A stretch of DNA of 28,665 nucleotides from JBNRMR01 sp050942895 (GTDB taxonomy: Bacteria; Bacillota; Clostridia; Christensenellales; UBA1750), in NCBI GenBank assembly GCA_050942895.1, contig JBMNOE010000028.1, positions 1-28,665 of the forward strand. The letters are read 5' to 3'. Under the pieces are notes generated by a model. That model made no database searches. It was not told the DNA's origin and saw only the letters and a program-made list of their open reading frames with translations. Below, piece after piece: positions 1 through 7,124 of this stretch. Every line of letters begins with the position of its first letter. The stretch's first letter is position 1. A program made the translations under genes and the position numbers.

Positions 1-5
1 CTGTA

Positions 6-1423
6 ATTTCAATCCACGCCCCTATGCGAGGGGCGACTGAAGCCCTTCGCGGACAGGGATCTTGGCGATATTTCAATCCACGCCCCTATGCGAGGGGCGA
101 CTGGGGCTACGACATACAGGGCGCGATATATCAGATTTCAATCCACGCCCCTATGCGAGGGGCGACTTCCATGAACTCGCTGCCGATTCCTAAGTCGTCA
201 TTTCAATCCACGCCCCTATGCGAGGGGCGACTGTCCGTGTGCTGGGTGTGCCCGATTGCCTTGATATTTCAATCCACGCCCCTATGCGAGGGGCGACAGA
301 CATGCCGCATATGCTTATAGCAGGCGCAACAGATTTCAATCCACGCCCCTATGCGAGGGGCGACATACAAGCTAAACGCCGCAACAGTAAAAGCAATATT
401 TCAATCCACGCCCCTATGCGAGGGGCGACCCCCGGTTTGACTTGCTCTGATCTTTCGCATTGATATTTCAATCCACGCCCCTATGCGAGGGGCGACCTGT
501 GCTTCTGACGATCCGATATATGATGTATACATTTCAATCCACGCCCCTATGCGAGGGGCGACGTGTTGACGATCATCGGCTTTACTCCGCGCTCCTTATT
601 TCAATCCACGCCCCTATGCGAGGGGCGACCACCGGATTTTCGGATGAGCGCAAGGAGTGCCATATTTCAATCCACGCCCCTATGCGAGGGGCGACCGTAA
701 TACTCGCCCATGTCGATCCCCTCTTCGTAATTTCAATCCACGCCCCTATGCGAGGGGCGACAGCGTGACCCGGTCATGATGGACTATCTTTCCGGCATTT
801 CAATCCACGCCCCTATGCGAGGGGCGACAATGGAGGACGATTGGAGGGTCGGTGCGATTGAATTTCAATCCACGCCCCTATGCGAGGGGCGACCAGCCGC
901 CACATCGCGCCTGAACGCGTCCATGGTATTTCAATCCACGCCCCTATGCGAGGGGCGACGTTTGGCGACCCATTGCTGGATATGAAGATTTATATATTTC
1001 AATCCACGCCCCTATGCGAGGGGCGACCTTCGCCATACCCGCCCCCTATTCTTCATACACATTTCAATCCACGCCCCTATGCGAGGGGCGACTGTCCTGC
1101 GCCGTAGAGCGGAAGTCCGGGCCAGATATTTCAATCCACGCCCCTATGCGAGGGGCGACGCTAATAGAAAACATTTCATCCATGGCTGAACTATTTCAAT
1201 CCACGCCCCTATGCGAGGGGCGACACGATGGGTGGATTGATAGTTGTGCGAAATGCAGATTTCAATCCACGCCCCTATGCGAGGGGCGACTGTCTAGCTT
1301 GCGGCGTTCATGTTTTACGCCCATCATTTCAATCCACGCCCCTATGCGAGGGGCGACGCAGGTCCGACGAGGCCACGTTCTCCGCGCCTGTATTTCAATC
1401 CACGCCCCTATGCGAGGGGCGAC
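6..1423 (-). CRISPR. Type I-C CRISPR array, 22 repeats and 21 spacers, continues past left edge
   Basis: Twenty-two copies of a 32-bp repeat are visible, the first at 6-37 and the last at 1392-1423; I read them all as identical. Read on the minus strand the repeat starts GTCGCCCCTCGC and ends GTGGATTGAAAT, with a CGCCCC/GGGGCG stem around a 7-base loop. This is the usual type I-C form that Cas5c cuts to make crRNA. The 21 spacers are 32-36 bases long and all different. The array lies just after cas2, so transcription should run leftward from the leader at 1424-1581, and the newest spacer should be 1358-1391. The five bases before position 6 look like the end of another spacer, and no decayed terminal repeat is seen, so the array continues outside the window. 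By eye I found no spacer matching the prophage or other parts of the window. Confidence 0.98.
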
Positions 1424-1581
1424 CGCAAGATATGCGCAAAGGAACATCTGCAAAGGCACATCTTGCGTTTGACAGATTACCGGCTGCCCGATAATGTCGA
1501 GTTCGCGTCAAAAACAACCGTTTTTTCGGTGCGAACACTCCCGTAGTTTATGTCCGCTTGCGGTTCGCACCAGAGGGGGAT
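1424..1581 (-). promoter_or_regulatory. CRISPR leader with inverted repeat and tandem 14-mers
   Basis: This 158-bp stretch between the cas2 stop and the first repeat is in the leader position of a type I-C locus. It contains the 9-base inverted repeat GGTGCGAAC (1528-1536) and GTTCGCACC (1563-1571), 26 bases apart. Next to the array are two tandem 14-base units differing at one base (1436-1449 and 1450-1463), enclosed by the inverted pair CGCAAGA (1424-1430) and TCTTGCG (1461-1467). From memory, other I-C leaders carry a similar GTGCGAAC/GTTCGCAC pair. The leader should hold the array promoter and guide spacer insertion; I could not place the promoter boxes with confidence. No gene is seen here. 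Confidence 0.75.
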
Positions 1582-1905
1582 TTAAACGATCAGATCGCCA
1601 TCCAAATTAACGCCGGGCTTAATGCCGACATGAATTACTTTTTCTGAGTATTTATTCCCTAGGTTATAGCACCGCAAGCTGTCTTCTTCGGTACTGATAA
1701 TCGCCCTAAGCTCATTTTGCAGCTTAAGGTACTGGCTCCAATCAATATTGCATTCAAAGACAGAATTTTGAACACGCTGCCCATATGCCATGCACTTTTT
1801 TGCCACGCGCCGCAACCGGCTTTTACCCGCCGCAGTTTCGGTTGAAACGTCATAAGTTATCAGAACAAGTATAACTCTCGCCTCCTCTTGCTTTCTTACT
1901 TCCAT
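1582..1905 (-). CDS. cas2: CRISPR-associated endonuclease Cas2, type I-C
   Basis: Cas2 forms the central dimer of the Cas1-Cas2 adaptation complex that inserts new spacers. The protein has the first beta strand LVLITYDVST with the conserved aspartate, then RLRRVAKKC and YGQRVQNSVFEC, all typical of I-C Cas2. The only standard in-frame start upstream is the ATG at 1905, which overlaps the end of cas1 by 10 bases and gives 107 residues, but it has no ribosome site at a useful distance. A perfect AGGAGG (1881-1886) lies 8 bases before an ATA codon at 1870-1872. Starting there would give 96 residues, the usual family length, with the aspartate at position 8. The true start may therefore be the ATA. 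The coordinates use the ATG. The family is certain; the start is not. Confidence 0.93.
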   Translation of the reverse strand: MEVRKQEEARVILVLITYDVSTETAAGKSRLRRVAKKCMAYGQRVQNSVFECNIDWSQYLKLQNELRAIISTEEDSLRCYNLGNKYSEKVIHVGIKPGVNLDGDLIV

Positions 1906-2924
1906 AGAAACGGAGGATATCCTTCCAAATCACCGCGTATCGTACGTGCAAGCAATAATGACTGGCAGTAAGGCACCAGCCCCCATTCAACTTTTTCCTT
2001 TAAAAACGGGTGCATGATTTCTTGTTTCTTCCGGGCTTGCCATGACGAAAGAAACTTCTTGCGCGACTGGGAAGCCAAATACACCGCCCCAGAACTTTGA
2101 AATTCAAAGTCCGATTCCGACACTTCGCTGCGGTTTATCAGCGAAAGCACGAACCGATCCGCAACGTGCGGGCGTAATTCCTCCATCAAATCAAGCGCAA
2201 GGGATGCCCTCCCCGGCCTGTCCGCATGGAAAAAGCCCACATAGCTGTCCAGACCAACGGCTTCAAGGGCGCGTCGGCACTCGCCTGCAAGCAAAGTGTA
2301 GGCAAACGACAGCATTGCGTTTACTGCATCCGTAGGCGGGCGGCGGTTTCTGTTTGCAAATCGAAACAGCTCCTTGTTTTGCAGTATCAGTTCATCGAAC
2401 GCGGAAAAATAGTGCTGGGCGGCGTTGCCCTCGACAGCCCGGAGCCTTTCTTTATTATCGATGCTTAAAACCTGCTTTAATTGCCCGCTGATAAACCCGC
2501 ACCGTTTTTTTAGCAGCTCTGCGTCAATTCTCAGCGAATAATCCCTGACGCCCCGCTCAACGACCCATTTTTGATTATGCAATTTCCCAAAGATGAAAGC
2601 CTTTGCGTATTCCAGCGCCCGATGATCGTCGGCAATGCGGTATTGCTCCCGCCTCAGCAGCACATTGCCACTTGATTCGCCATGAAAGGTGCCGTGATAA
2701 CTGCCGTGCTCGCTCAAAAAGCTGATAGATATCTTCCGTTTTGCGCATTCCCCCATCAACTGCGGGGTGGCGCCGTAGTAGTTGAACAGAACAAGCTGTT
2801 CTAAATTTAACAGCGGAACACGCATCAGCACTTCGGAGTCTTTTTTTACACAGACATTTTCAGATTCAAGGTTAACGATTGCGTCCGGCTGTGTCACAAA
2901 CAAAACATTCAGCAGTTTTCTCAT
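1896..2924 (-). CDS. cas1: CRISPR-associated integrase Cas1, type I-C
   Basis: Cas1 is the metal-dependent integrase that joins prespacers to the leader-end repeat. This 342-residue protein has the usual beta-rich N-terminal half and an alpha-helical catalytic half. Active-site residues are visible: E165 in EGNAAQHYF, H233 in GFFHADRPGR and the acidic D245/E248 in ALDLMEELRP. I chose the ATG at 2924 because it gives the normal N-terminus MRKLLNVLFVTQP, overlaps the cas4 stop as ATGA, and has GGAGG about 10 bases upstream. A longer frame reaches 2990, but the extra 22 residues are cas4 sequence read in another frame. The gene lies between cas4 and cas2, as in complete I-C loci, and nothing suggests damage. 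Confidence 0.97.
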   Translation of the reverse strand: MRKLLNVLFVTQPDAIVNLESENVCVKKDSEVLMRVPLLNLEQLVLFNYYGATPQLMGECAKRKISISFLSEHGSYHGTFHGESSGNVLLRREQYRIADDHRALEYAKAFIFGKLHNQKWVVERGVRDYSLRIDAELLKKRCGFISGQLKQVLSIDNKERLRAVEGNAAQHYFSAFDELILQNKELFRFANRNRRPPTDAVNAMLSFAYTLLAGECRRALEAVGLDSYVGFFHADRPGRASLALDLMEELRPHVADRFVLSLINRSEVSESDFEFQSSGAVYLASQSRKKFLSSWQARKKQEIMHPFLKEKVEWGLVPYCQSLLLARTIRGDLEGYPPFLWK

Positions 2925-3580
2925 TCCAAATGCGCCTCCATATATTTCCTTACGGAGGTTTCGCCGGCTTTTCCCAGGCCGGGCAAACACAAATCCTTGA
3001 TGCTGCAGCTTTGGCAGTGCTTCCCTTTTACTGCTTTGGGCGTATGCTTTCGGTCGAACAGCCGATGCATCGCCATAACGGTGTCTTTCAGCTTTGTCCG
3101 AAGCTCCTGCGTGAGCATAACGGTTTCACGCCTTCGAGGCTCGCCATAGAACAGCGCGCCGCTCTCGATTTTTACGCACAGCATCTCCTCCAGGCAGACC
3201 GCCTGAGCGCAAAGCTGCAGCCGATCGCAATCATCCAGCTTGCTTTTGCCGCGCTTGTACTCCACCGGCAGCGGCAGCCACAGGCCGGCATAGCCGCTCA
3301 AAGTTATGCCAGCGTTTGATTTGTGAAACTCAACGATGTCGCATTCGCCGGAAATGCCAAGCTCTGCCGAGCAAACTTTAAGCCCGCGGTAAATAATTAA
3401 ATTGCCTCGCTTTTCCTGCGCTTCGCCACCGTGGGCTTTGCTGTGCAGTATTCTGCCGCCCATGGTCAGGTAGTTCTCATTCCATTGTCCTTCGATGTGG
3501 ATCAGCGCCCACTGCCGGGGGCAGAAAGCATAGTGCTGAACGCCTGACAGCAGCAGGTACTCATCTTCTCCCCCGGTCAT
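2921..3580 (-). CDS. cas4: CRISPR-associated exonuclease Cas4
   Basis: Cas4 is a RecB-like nuclease with an iron-sulfur cluster. It works with Cas1-Cas2 in I-C systems to trim prespacers and keep their PAM orientation. The 219-residue protein shows the expected parts: an early cysteine at residue 20 (YAFCPRQWALIH), the nuclease motifs GECDIVEF and LPVEYKRG, and a C-terminal cysteine trio in CQSCSIKDLC. Together these can bind a 4Fe-4S cluster. The start overlaps the cas7 stop by four bases and the end overlaps the cas1 start by four, so translation is probably coupled. The putative ribosome site AGAAGG touches the ATG directly, which fits dependence on ribosomes arriving from cas7. All key residues appear intact. 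Confidence 0.96.
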   Translation of the reverse strand: MTGGEDEYLLLSGVQHYAFCPRQWALIHIEGQWNENYLTMGGRILHSKAHGGEAQEKRGNLIIYRGLKVCSAELGISGECDIVEFHKSNAGITLSGYAGLWLPLPVEYKRGKSKLDDCDRLQLCAQAVCLEEMLCVKIESGALFYGEPRRRETVMLTQELRTKLKDTVMAMHRLFDRKHTPKAVKGKHCQSCSIKDLCLPGLGKAGETSVRKYMEAHLE

Positions 3581-4410
3581 CCTTCTATGATTTCAGGCTG
3601 CAAACCTTCAAGGGCTTTAACGGTGACATTTCCGTCTTTGTCCACCTCCACGCTGCCATGAACCTTTGCCGAGGAATATTGGCCGGATTTGCAGTTATGG
3701 CCAAACCACACCAGCTTTTTAACCTGCATGGAGCCACCGGGCCGGGCGGAAGATTCATCACCCTCAAAAATGGAGATCAGCGCATCTTTAACCGCGCCGG
3801 CGTCGGCATCGCTGAAGCCGGTTTTCTCCGCAAGCTGAGGGCTGATGCTGCCGTATGTTACATAAACTGCGCTGCTCACGCGATGCTTCATCCCCATCGT
3901 ATCGGAGGATTTCTTGCCATCGGCCGTTGTTTCGCTGTTTACGGACTTAGTTATCTGAATTGATTCAATAATAATGGGTTCAACGCTGAAGGCGGACTGT
4001 ATTGTGACGGGTCCGCGCACGCCGATTGAAACCTCTGCCGTATTGCTGCTTTTTTTAAATGCGAACACCTGGCCGAAGGAGCGAACATCCAGCCATTTTT
4101 CGCAGACTTTTGCGGCAACAATGTCTCTGGCTTTCTGATCTTCTTTGCTCAGCGCCGCAAGAAAGGTGTTAAAGCGATCGGAAAGCGACTTTTTGCCGTC
4201 GCTGTTGTTCTCATCAGACTGCACAAAGATCTCATGGCCGGCCGCCTGCAGGCGGTTGCGGATTTTGCGTTTCAGGCAGACATCCGACACCTCTCCCAAG
4301 CCGTCGCTGGTCGTGCGCGGCCTGTTGCCGCCCAGTGGGTCACCGTTGGGGTTTGCATTCTTCACCGTAAAAACGAGCGCAAAATCAATTTTATTCATTA
4401 GTGCTGCCAT
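3577..4410 (-). CDS. cas7: Cascade backbone protein Cas7 (Csd2 family), type I-C
   Basis: Cas7 is the backbone subunit that coats the crRNA spacer in the type I-C surveillance complex; several copies polymerise per complex. The sequence carries the family N-terminus KIDFALVFTVKNANPNGDPLG followed by NRPRTTSDGLGEVSDVCLKRKIRN, and MGMKHRVSSAVYVTYGSISP further on. I chose the ATG at 4410 because GGAGG lies about 9 bases upstream; it gives 277 residues, normal for Csd2. An ATG at 4398, four codons later, is also possible, and a longer frame from 4428 seems unlikely. The first 20 bases overlap the end of cas8c in another frame, and the stop overlaps cas4. The frame is intact. Confidence 0.96.
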   Translation of the reverse strand: MAALMNKIDFALVFTVKNANPNGDPLGGNRPRTTSDGLGEVSDVCLKRKIRNRLQAAGHEIFVQSDENNSDGKKSLSDRFNTFLAALSKEDQKARDIVAAKVCEKWLDVRSFGQVFAFKKSSNTAEVSIGVRGPVTIQSAFSVEPIIIESIQITKSVNSETTADGKKSSDTMGMKHRVSSAVYVTYGSISPQLAEKTGFSDADAGAVKDALISIFEGDESSARPGGSMQVKKLVWFGHNCKSGQYSSAKVHGSVEVDKDGNVTVKALEGLQPEIIEG

Positions 4411-4792
4411 CGTCTGCTCCCTCCGCATTTTTATTTTTACTCTTACTAAACAGCGCCCTGCTTTGCGCCGAATAACCCAGCAGATACAGCGGCGAGAGAG
4501 GCGCGTTGTCTTCGAACTCTCCCTCCCGGAACAAATCCTGGATCTCGTCGATCAAGGCTTGATAATAGCCCGCTCCGTTCAACTGGTTCTTATAGGGAAT
4601 AAGCTGACCAAAGAGGACTCCCCAGGTGGAATATGGTTTTACCTGGAATGCGCCCATCAGCCTCACGGCGTTCGTCGCCCTTGTCCCCTGCTTGCCGGCC
4701 CTGTAAAGCGCGGTGCGCTCAAGGGCGTCAGCCACCGCCAGCAGCCTGCCGAACAGATAATCCCTGTCTTTTCTTTCCATGTTCAGCGCCAA
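4391..4792 (-). CDS. cas11c: Probable nested Cas11c small subunit, internal start inside cas8c
   Basis: Published work on type I-C shows that the small subunit Cas11c is translated separately from an internal start near the 3' end of cas8c. Here a very strong in-frame ribosome site, GGGGGAGGAG (4799-4808), lies 6 bases before a TTG codon at 4790-4792. Starting there gives a 133-residue, helix-rich protein that matches the C-terminal end of Cas8c, about the size reported for Cas11c. An ATG four codons later (4780) is a weaker choice because it is about 18 bases from the ribosome site. The role, binding the Cascade belly and stabilising target DNA, comes from the family. The internal start is inferred from the sequence and has not been shown for this gene. 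Confidence 0.7.
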   Translation of the reverse strand: MALNMERKDRDYLFGRLLAVADALERTALYRAGKQGTRATNAVRLMGAFQVKPYSTWGVLFGQLIPYKNQLNGAGYYQALIDEIQDLFREGEFEDNAPLSPLYLLGYSAQSRALFSKSKNKNAEGADDGSTNE

Positions 4793-6343
4793 TGCAATCT
4801 CCTCCCCCTTCTGCCTGTAGAATTTTCGCGCCAGCCCGCAGCTGATGTTGACGGCCCGCGTCCATTCGAATTCGCTGAAACCGCCCTTTGAGTCCGTGAA
4901 CGACATCGGGCGCGAGGCCCGGTTTACCGCCGTTTCAACCATGCTCCCCGGAAGGGAGAAATTGCCGAACATGCACTCCAGCAATTGCTTGCGGGTTTTC
5001 TTTTTCAGCGTAGAGGCGGCCTTGCCATCGCCCACCTTGCCATAAACCGCAAACACAATGTCATCGTAGGAAGGCGCGCCGATATAATGAACGGTAATGC
5101 TCTCGTCCTTGCCCTTTTCATCCTTTCCTTTTTTCCACGTCGTTAGAAAATAGGACGTGTCCTCATGCCAGCTCACAATGTTTTCCAGATAGTCGTTTTC
5201 CGGGAACTCCTGATAAAACACCAACCCCATCCTGCCGGTGGTGGCCGCATCAAAGGCAGCGATGCAGATTCTGCGGGAATGCTGCTTGATGCTGTTTGCA
5301 CTTGCGTATCCCTGCAGGAGATACCTCATTTTCTTCGCATAATCAACATAAAGCTGGGTGCGCACATCCCCCAATAGATCCTGCGGGATTTGCGTCGATT
5401 GCATCCCTTCGAACAGCACAAATGAATTATGCTGGGCCTTTGCTTTGACCTGCGGCTGGCTGTCGATAGCCCAGGTGATGATAACCTGTGAATCCACCGC
5501 ATAGCCATAGTTTGCGATGAGCCAGCGCAGCATCTGGTGCATCTTCTGGGACTGGGTATAGTCGATTATGATAGCGTCGTCCTGGGTTGCAAACCGCCCG
5601 CGGAATGTGAACCCGCTTGCATCGTTGCACGAAAGAAGCTTTGCGTTTCCTGTGAAGGAATTGATGTTCTTGGGATGCTGCGCCGCAACGTTCCTGGCGG
5701 TCTCTCCGCTCAAATAGTCGAAAAGAAAATCGTCGCAGGCTGCACCGGCGTTCATATGGCTTATCCAGGCATCCCGCAGCGCAGTGCTCTCCCAAACATT
5801 CACCACACTGCCGCCGATTTCAACGCTAAATCGCACGCCTATTTTCCTGATCTTTTCGTTATCCAGCAGGCGTCCGCCATCCTCGGCGCTTTGCGCCTTA
5901 TATTCTCCGCCTTTGAACGCGCCGCTTTCCGACAAGTCGCCGATGAGGGTTTGTCCGGACACATATTTATATATCGCGTTAAGCTCCGTGATTCCATCCT
6001 TCCAGGAATCCAGCTGCGAAAGATAGGCCTTTGTTTTTTCTGTGTTGAAGCCGCCCACATAGTCAAGATGGTCACAAAGGGGATGCGCGGCGATTCCCGA
6101 GGCGCGCCCCGATGACTTTTCAGTGCATGGAATGATGATGGTGGTCTCCTTTGAATCACGGCTTGCTCTGATGAACTTCCCCCATTCGTCGATAACGATG
6201 CGGATTTCCGATTTAAATGTCATGTGGCAAATTGGCAGCAGAGTTTTCTTTTCGTTCGCGCTGCCGTCCGAGTCAACTTGCAGTACGCCCACCATCGCAG
6301 AGCATTTTTCATAGGTTTCCAGCAGATTTTGAAACAGTCCCAT
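4391..6343 (-). CDS. cas8c: Cascade large subunit Cas8c (Csd1 family)
   Basis: Cas8c is the large subunit of the I-C complex. It recognises the PAM and holds the complex at its target so that Cas3 can be recruited. The family has few sharp motifs. I assign it from its 650-residue length, its place between cas5c and cas7, and family-like stretches such as the start MGLFQNLLETYEKC, the region around ARNVAAQHPKNINSFTGNAKL and FNSFVLFEG-like core segments. The C-terminal third is helical and probably doubles as Cas11c through an internal start at 4792. The ATG at 6343 shares one base with the cas5c stop (TGATG), so translation is likely coupled. The frame is intact, and its stop lies inside the start of cas7. 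Confidence 0.94.
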   Translation of the reverse strand: MGLFQNLLETYEKCSAMVGVLQVDSDGSANEKKTLLPICHMTFKSEIRIVIDEWGKFIRASRDSKETTIIIPCTEKSSGRASGIAAHPLCDHLDYVGGFNTEKTKAYLSQLDSWKDGITELNAIYKYVSGQTLIGDLSESGAFKGGEYKAQSAEDGGRLLDNEKIRKIGVRFSVEIGGSVVNVWESTALRDAWISHMNAGAACDDFLFDYLSGETARNVAAQHPKNINSFTGNAKLLSCNDASGFTFRGRFATQDDAIIIDYTQSQKMHQMLRWLIANYGYAVDSQVIITWAIDSQPQVKAKAQHNSFVLFEGMQSTQIPQDLLGDVRTQLYVDYAKKMRYLLQGYASANSIKQHSRRICIAAFDAATTGRMGLVFYQEFPENDYLENIVSWHEDTSYFLTTWKKGKDEKGKDESITVHYIGAPSYDDIVFAVYGKVGDGKAASTLKKKTRKQLLECMFGNFSLPGSMVETAVNRASRPMSFTDSKGGFSEFEWTRAVNISCGLARKFYRQKGEEIALALNMERKDRDYLFGRLLAVADALERTALYRAGKQGTRATNAVRLMGAFQVKPYSTWGVLFGQLIPYKNQLNGAGYYQALIDEIQDLFREGEFEDNAPLSPLYLLGYSAQSRALFSKSKNKNAEGADDGSTNE

Positions 6344-7110
6344 CAGTCATCACCGCCTTCAGCGTCAACGCAGAGCAAATTCTGCCCTATGACGAACTCT
6401 TTTATGGGCTGATTTTCAAACACGGTTCTCCGCTTTATCAAAGGATCATCCGGCGGAGAAAAAACAATGATTCCGTCCTTCATTGCACAATGATGAAAGC
6501 GCACATCTAAGTTTCCCGATGATGTTCCGTCTTCATTTTTTGTCTTATTCTCGTCAGGATAGTCAATTCCGTGGAACATGAAGCCGAAGTCCAGCTCCCC
6601 ATAGTCGTCATAAAATCCGTTGCCGCTTCCGAATTCACAGGGCTCAACATAGCCCTGGCACTCCCTTGTTCCCAAAAAGACATCCCGCCTGCCGCCTTTC
6701 TCTATGCTGCGCTTTGCGATGTTGTGATGTTTGTTTTCGTTGCGGTCGCTTTGCAGGCCGGGACGGTTTTCATTCCATTCAAAATGGGCAAGCACCTGGT
6801 AGCGGACATTTTTTAGATAAGTGTAGTAGGCCAGGTCATTGCCCCCGCTCATCTTAATGGGGCGTATCCCCTTCCCCTCGGTTTGAATCTTTTCAATAAT
6901 ACGCACGGCATCGATTACCCAAACAAAAGTCGGCTTCCAGTATATCGACTCTAAAATTCCTTTCAGCGCCTGATAAGTCGGCGCCTGATATGAGAACTTC
7001 TCTCCGCCGACACGGGTAACCGGGTCCGAAAAGAGCGCGTATTTTCCATAGACTTCAAACTCAACGGAGTTTCGCTTCTTCAAGATGGCTTTCAAGACTT
7101 CATCCTTCAT
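6343..7110 (-). CDS. cas5c: Cas5c (Cas5d) crRNA-processing and Cascade subunit
   Basis: In type I-C systems Cas5 replaces Cas6: it cuts the precursor at the base of the repeat hairpin and stays bound to the 5' handle. The 255-residue protein starts with MKDEVLKAILKKRNSVEFEVYGKYALFSDPV and has the Cas5 pattern that continues RVGGEKFSYQAPTYQALKGILE. It includes a basic KHHNIAKRS stretch that may supply the lysine-histidine pair known to matter in the Bacillus halodurans enzyme; I infer that match by position only. I chose the ATG at 7110 because AGGAGG lies six bases upstream; a frame from 7146 would overlap cas3 without a ribosome site. The gap to the cas3 stop is 14 bases. Confidence 0.95.
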   Translation of the reverse strand: MKDEVLKAILKKRNSVEFEVYGKYALFSDPVTRVGGEKFSYQAPTYQALKGILESIYWKPTFVWVIDAVRIIEKIQTEGKGIRPIKMSGGNDLAYYTYLKNVRYQVLAHFEWNENRPGLQSDRNENKHHNIAKRSIEKGGRRDVFLGTRECQGYVEPCEFGSGNGFYDDYGELDFGFMFHGIDYPDENKTKNEDGTSSGNLDVRFHHCAMKDGIIVFSPPDDPLIKRRTVFENQPIKEFVIGQNLLCVDAEGGDD

Positions 7111-7124
7111 CCTTCCCCTCCTCT

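Noticed and set aside
24..1546. Open frames across the array coding ISIHAPMRGAT, FQSTPLCEGR or FNPRPYARGD repeats
   Set aside because: These are translations of the CRISPR repeat in three frames, a common false call. No ribosome sites precede them.
2042..6510. Many rightward frames of 60-250 residues opposite the cas genes (for example 4145-4891)
   Set aside because: They are shadows of the GC-rich cas genes; no ribosome sites, no known domains, and composition follows the real frame.
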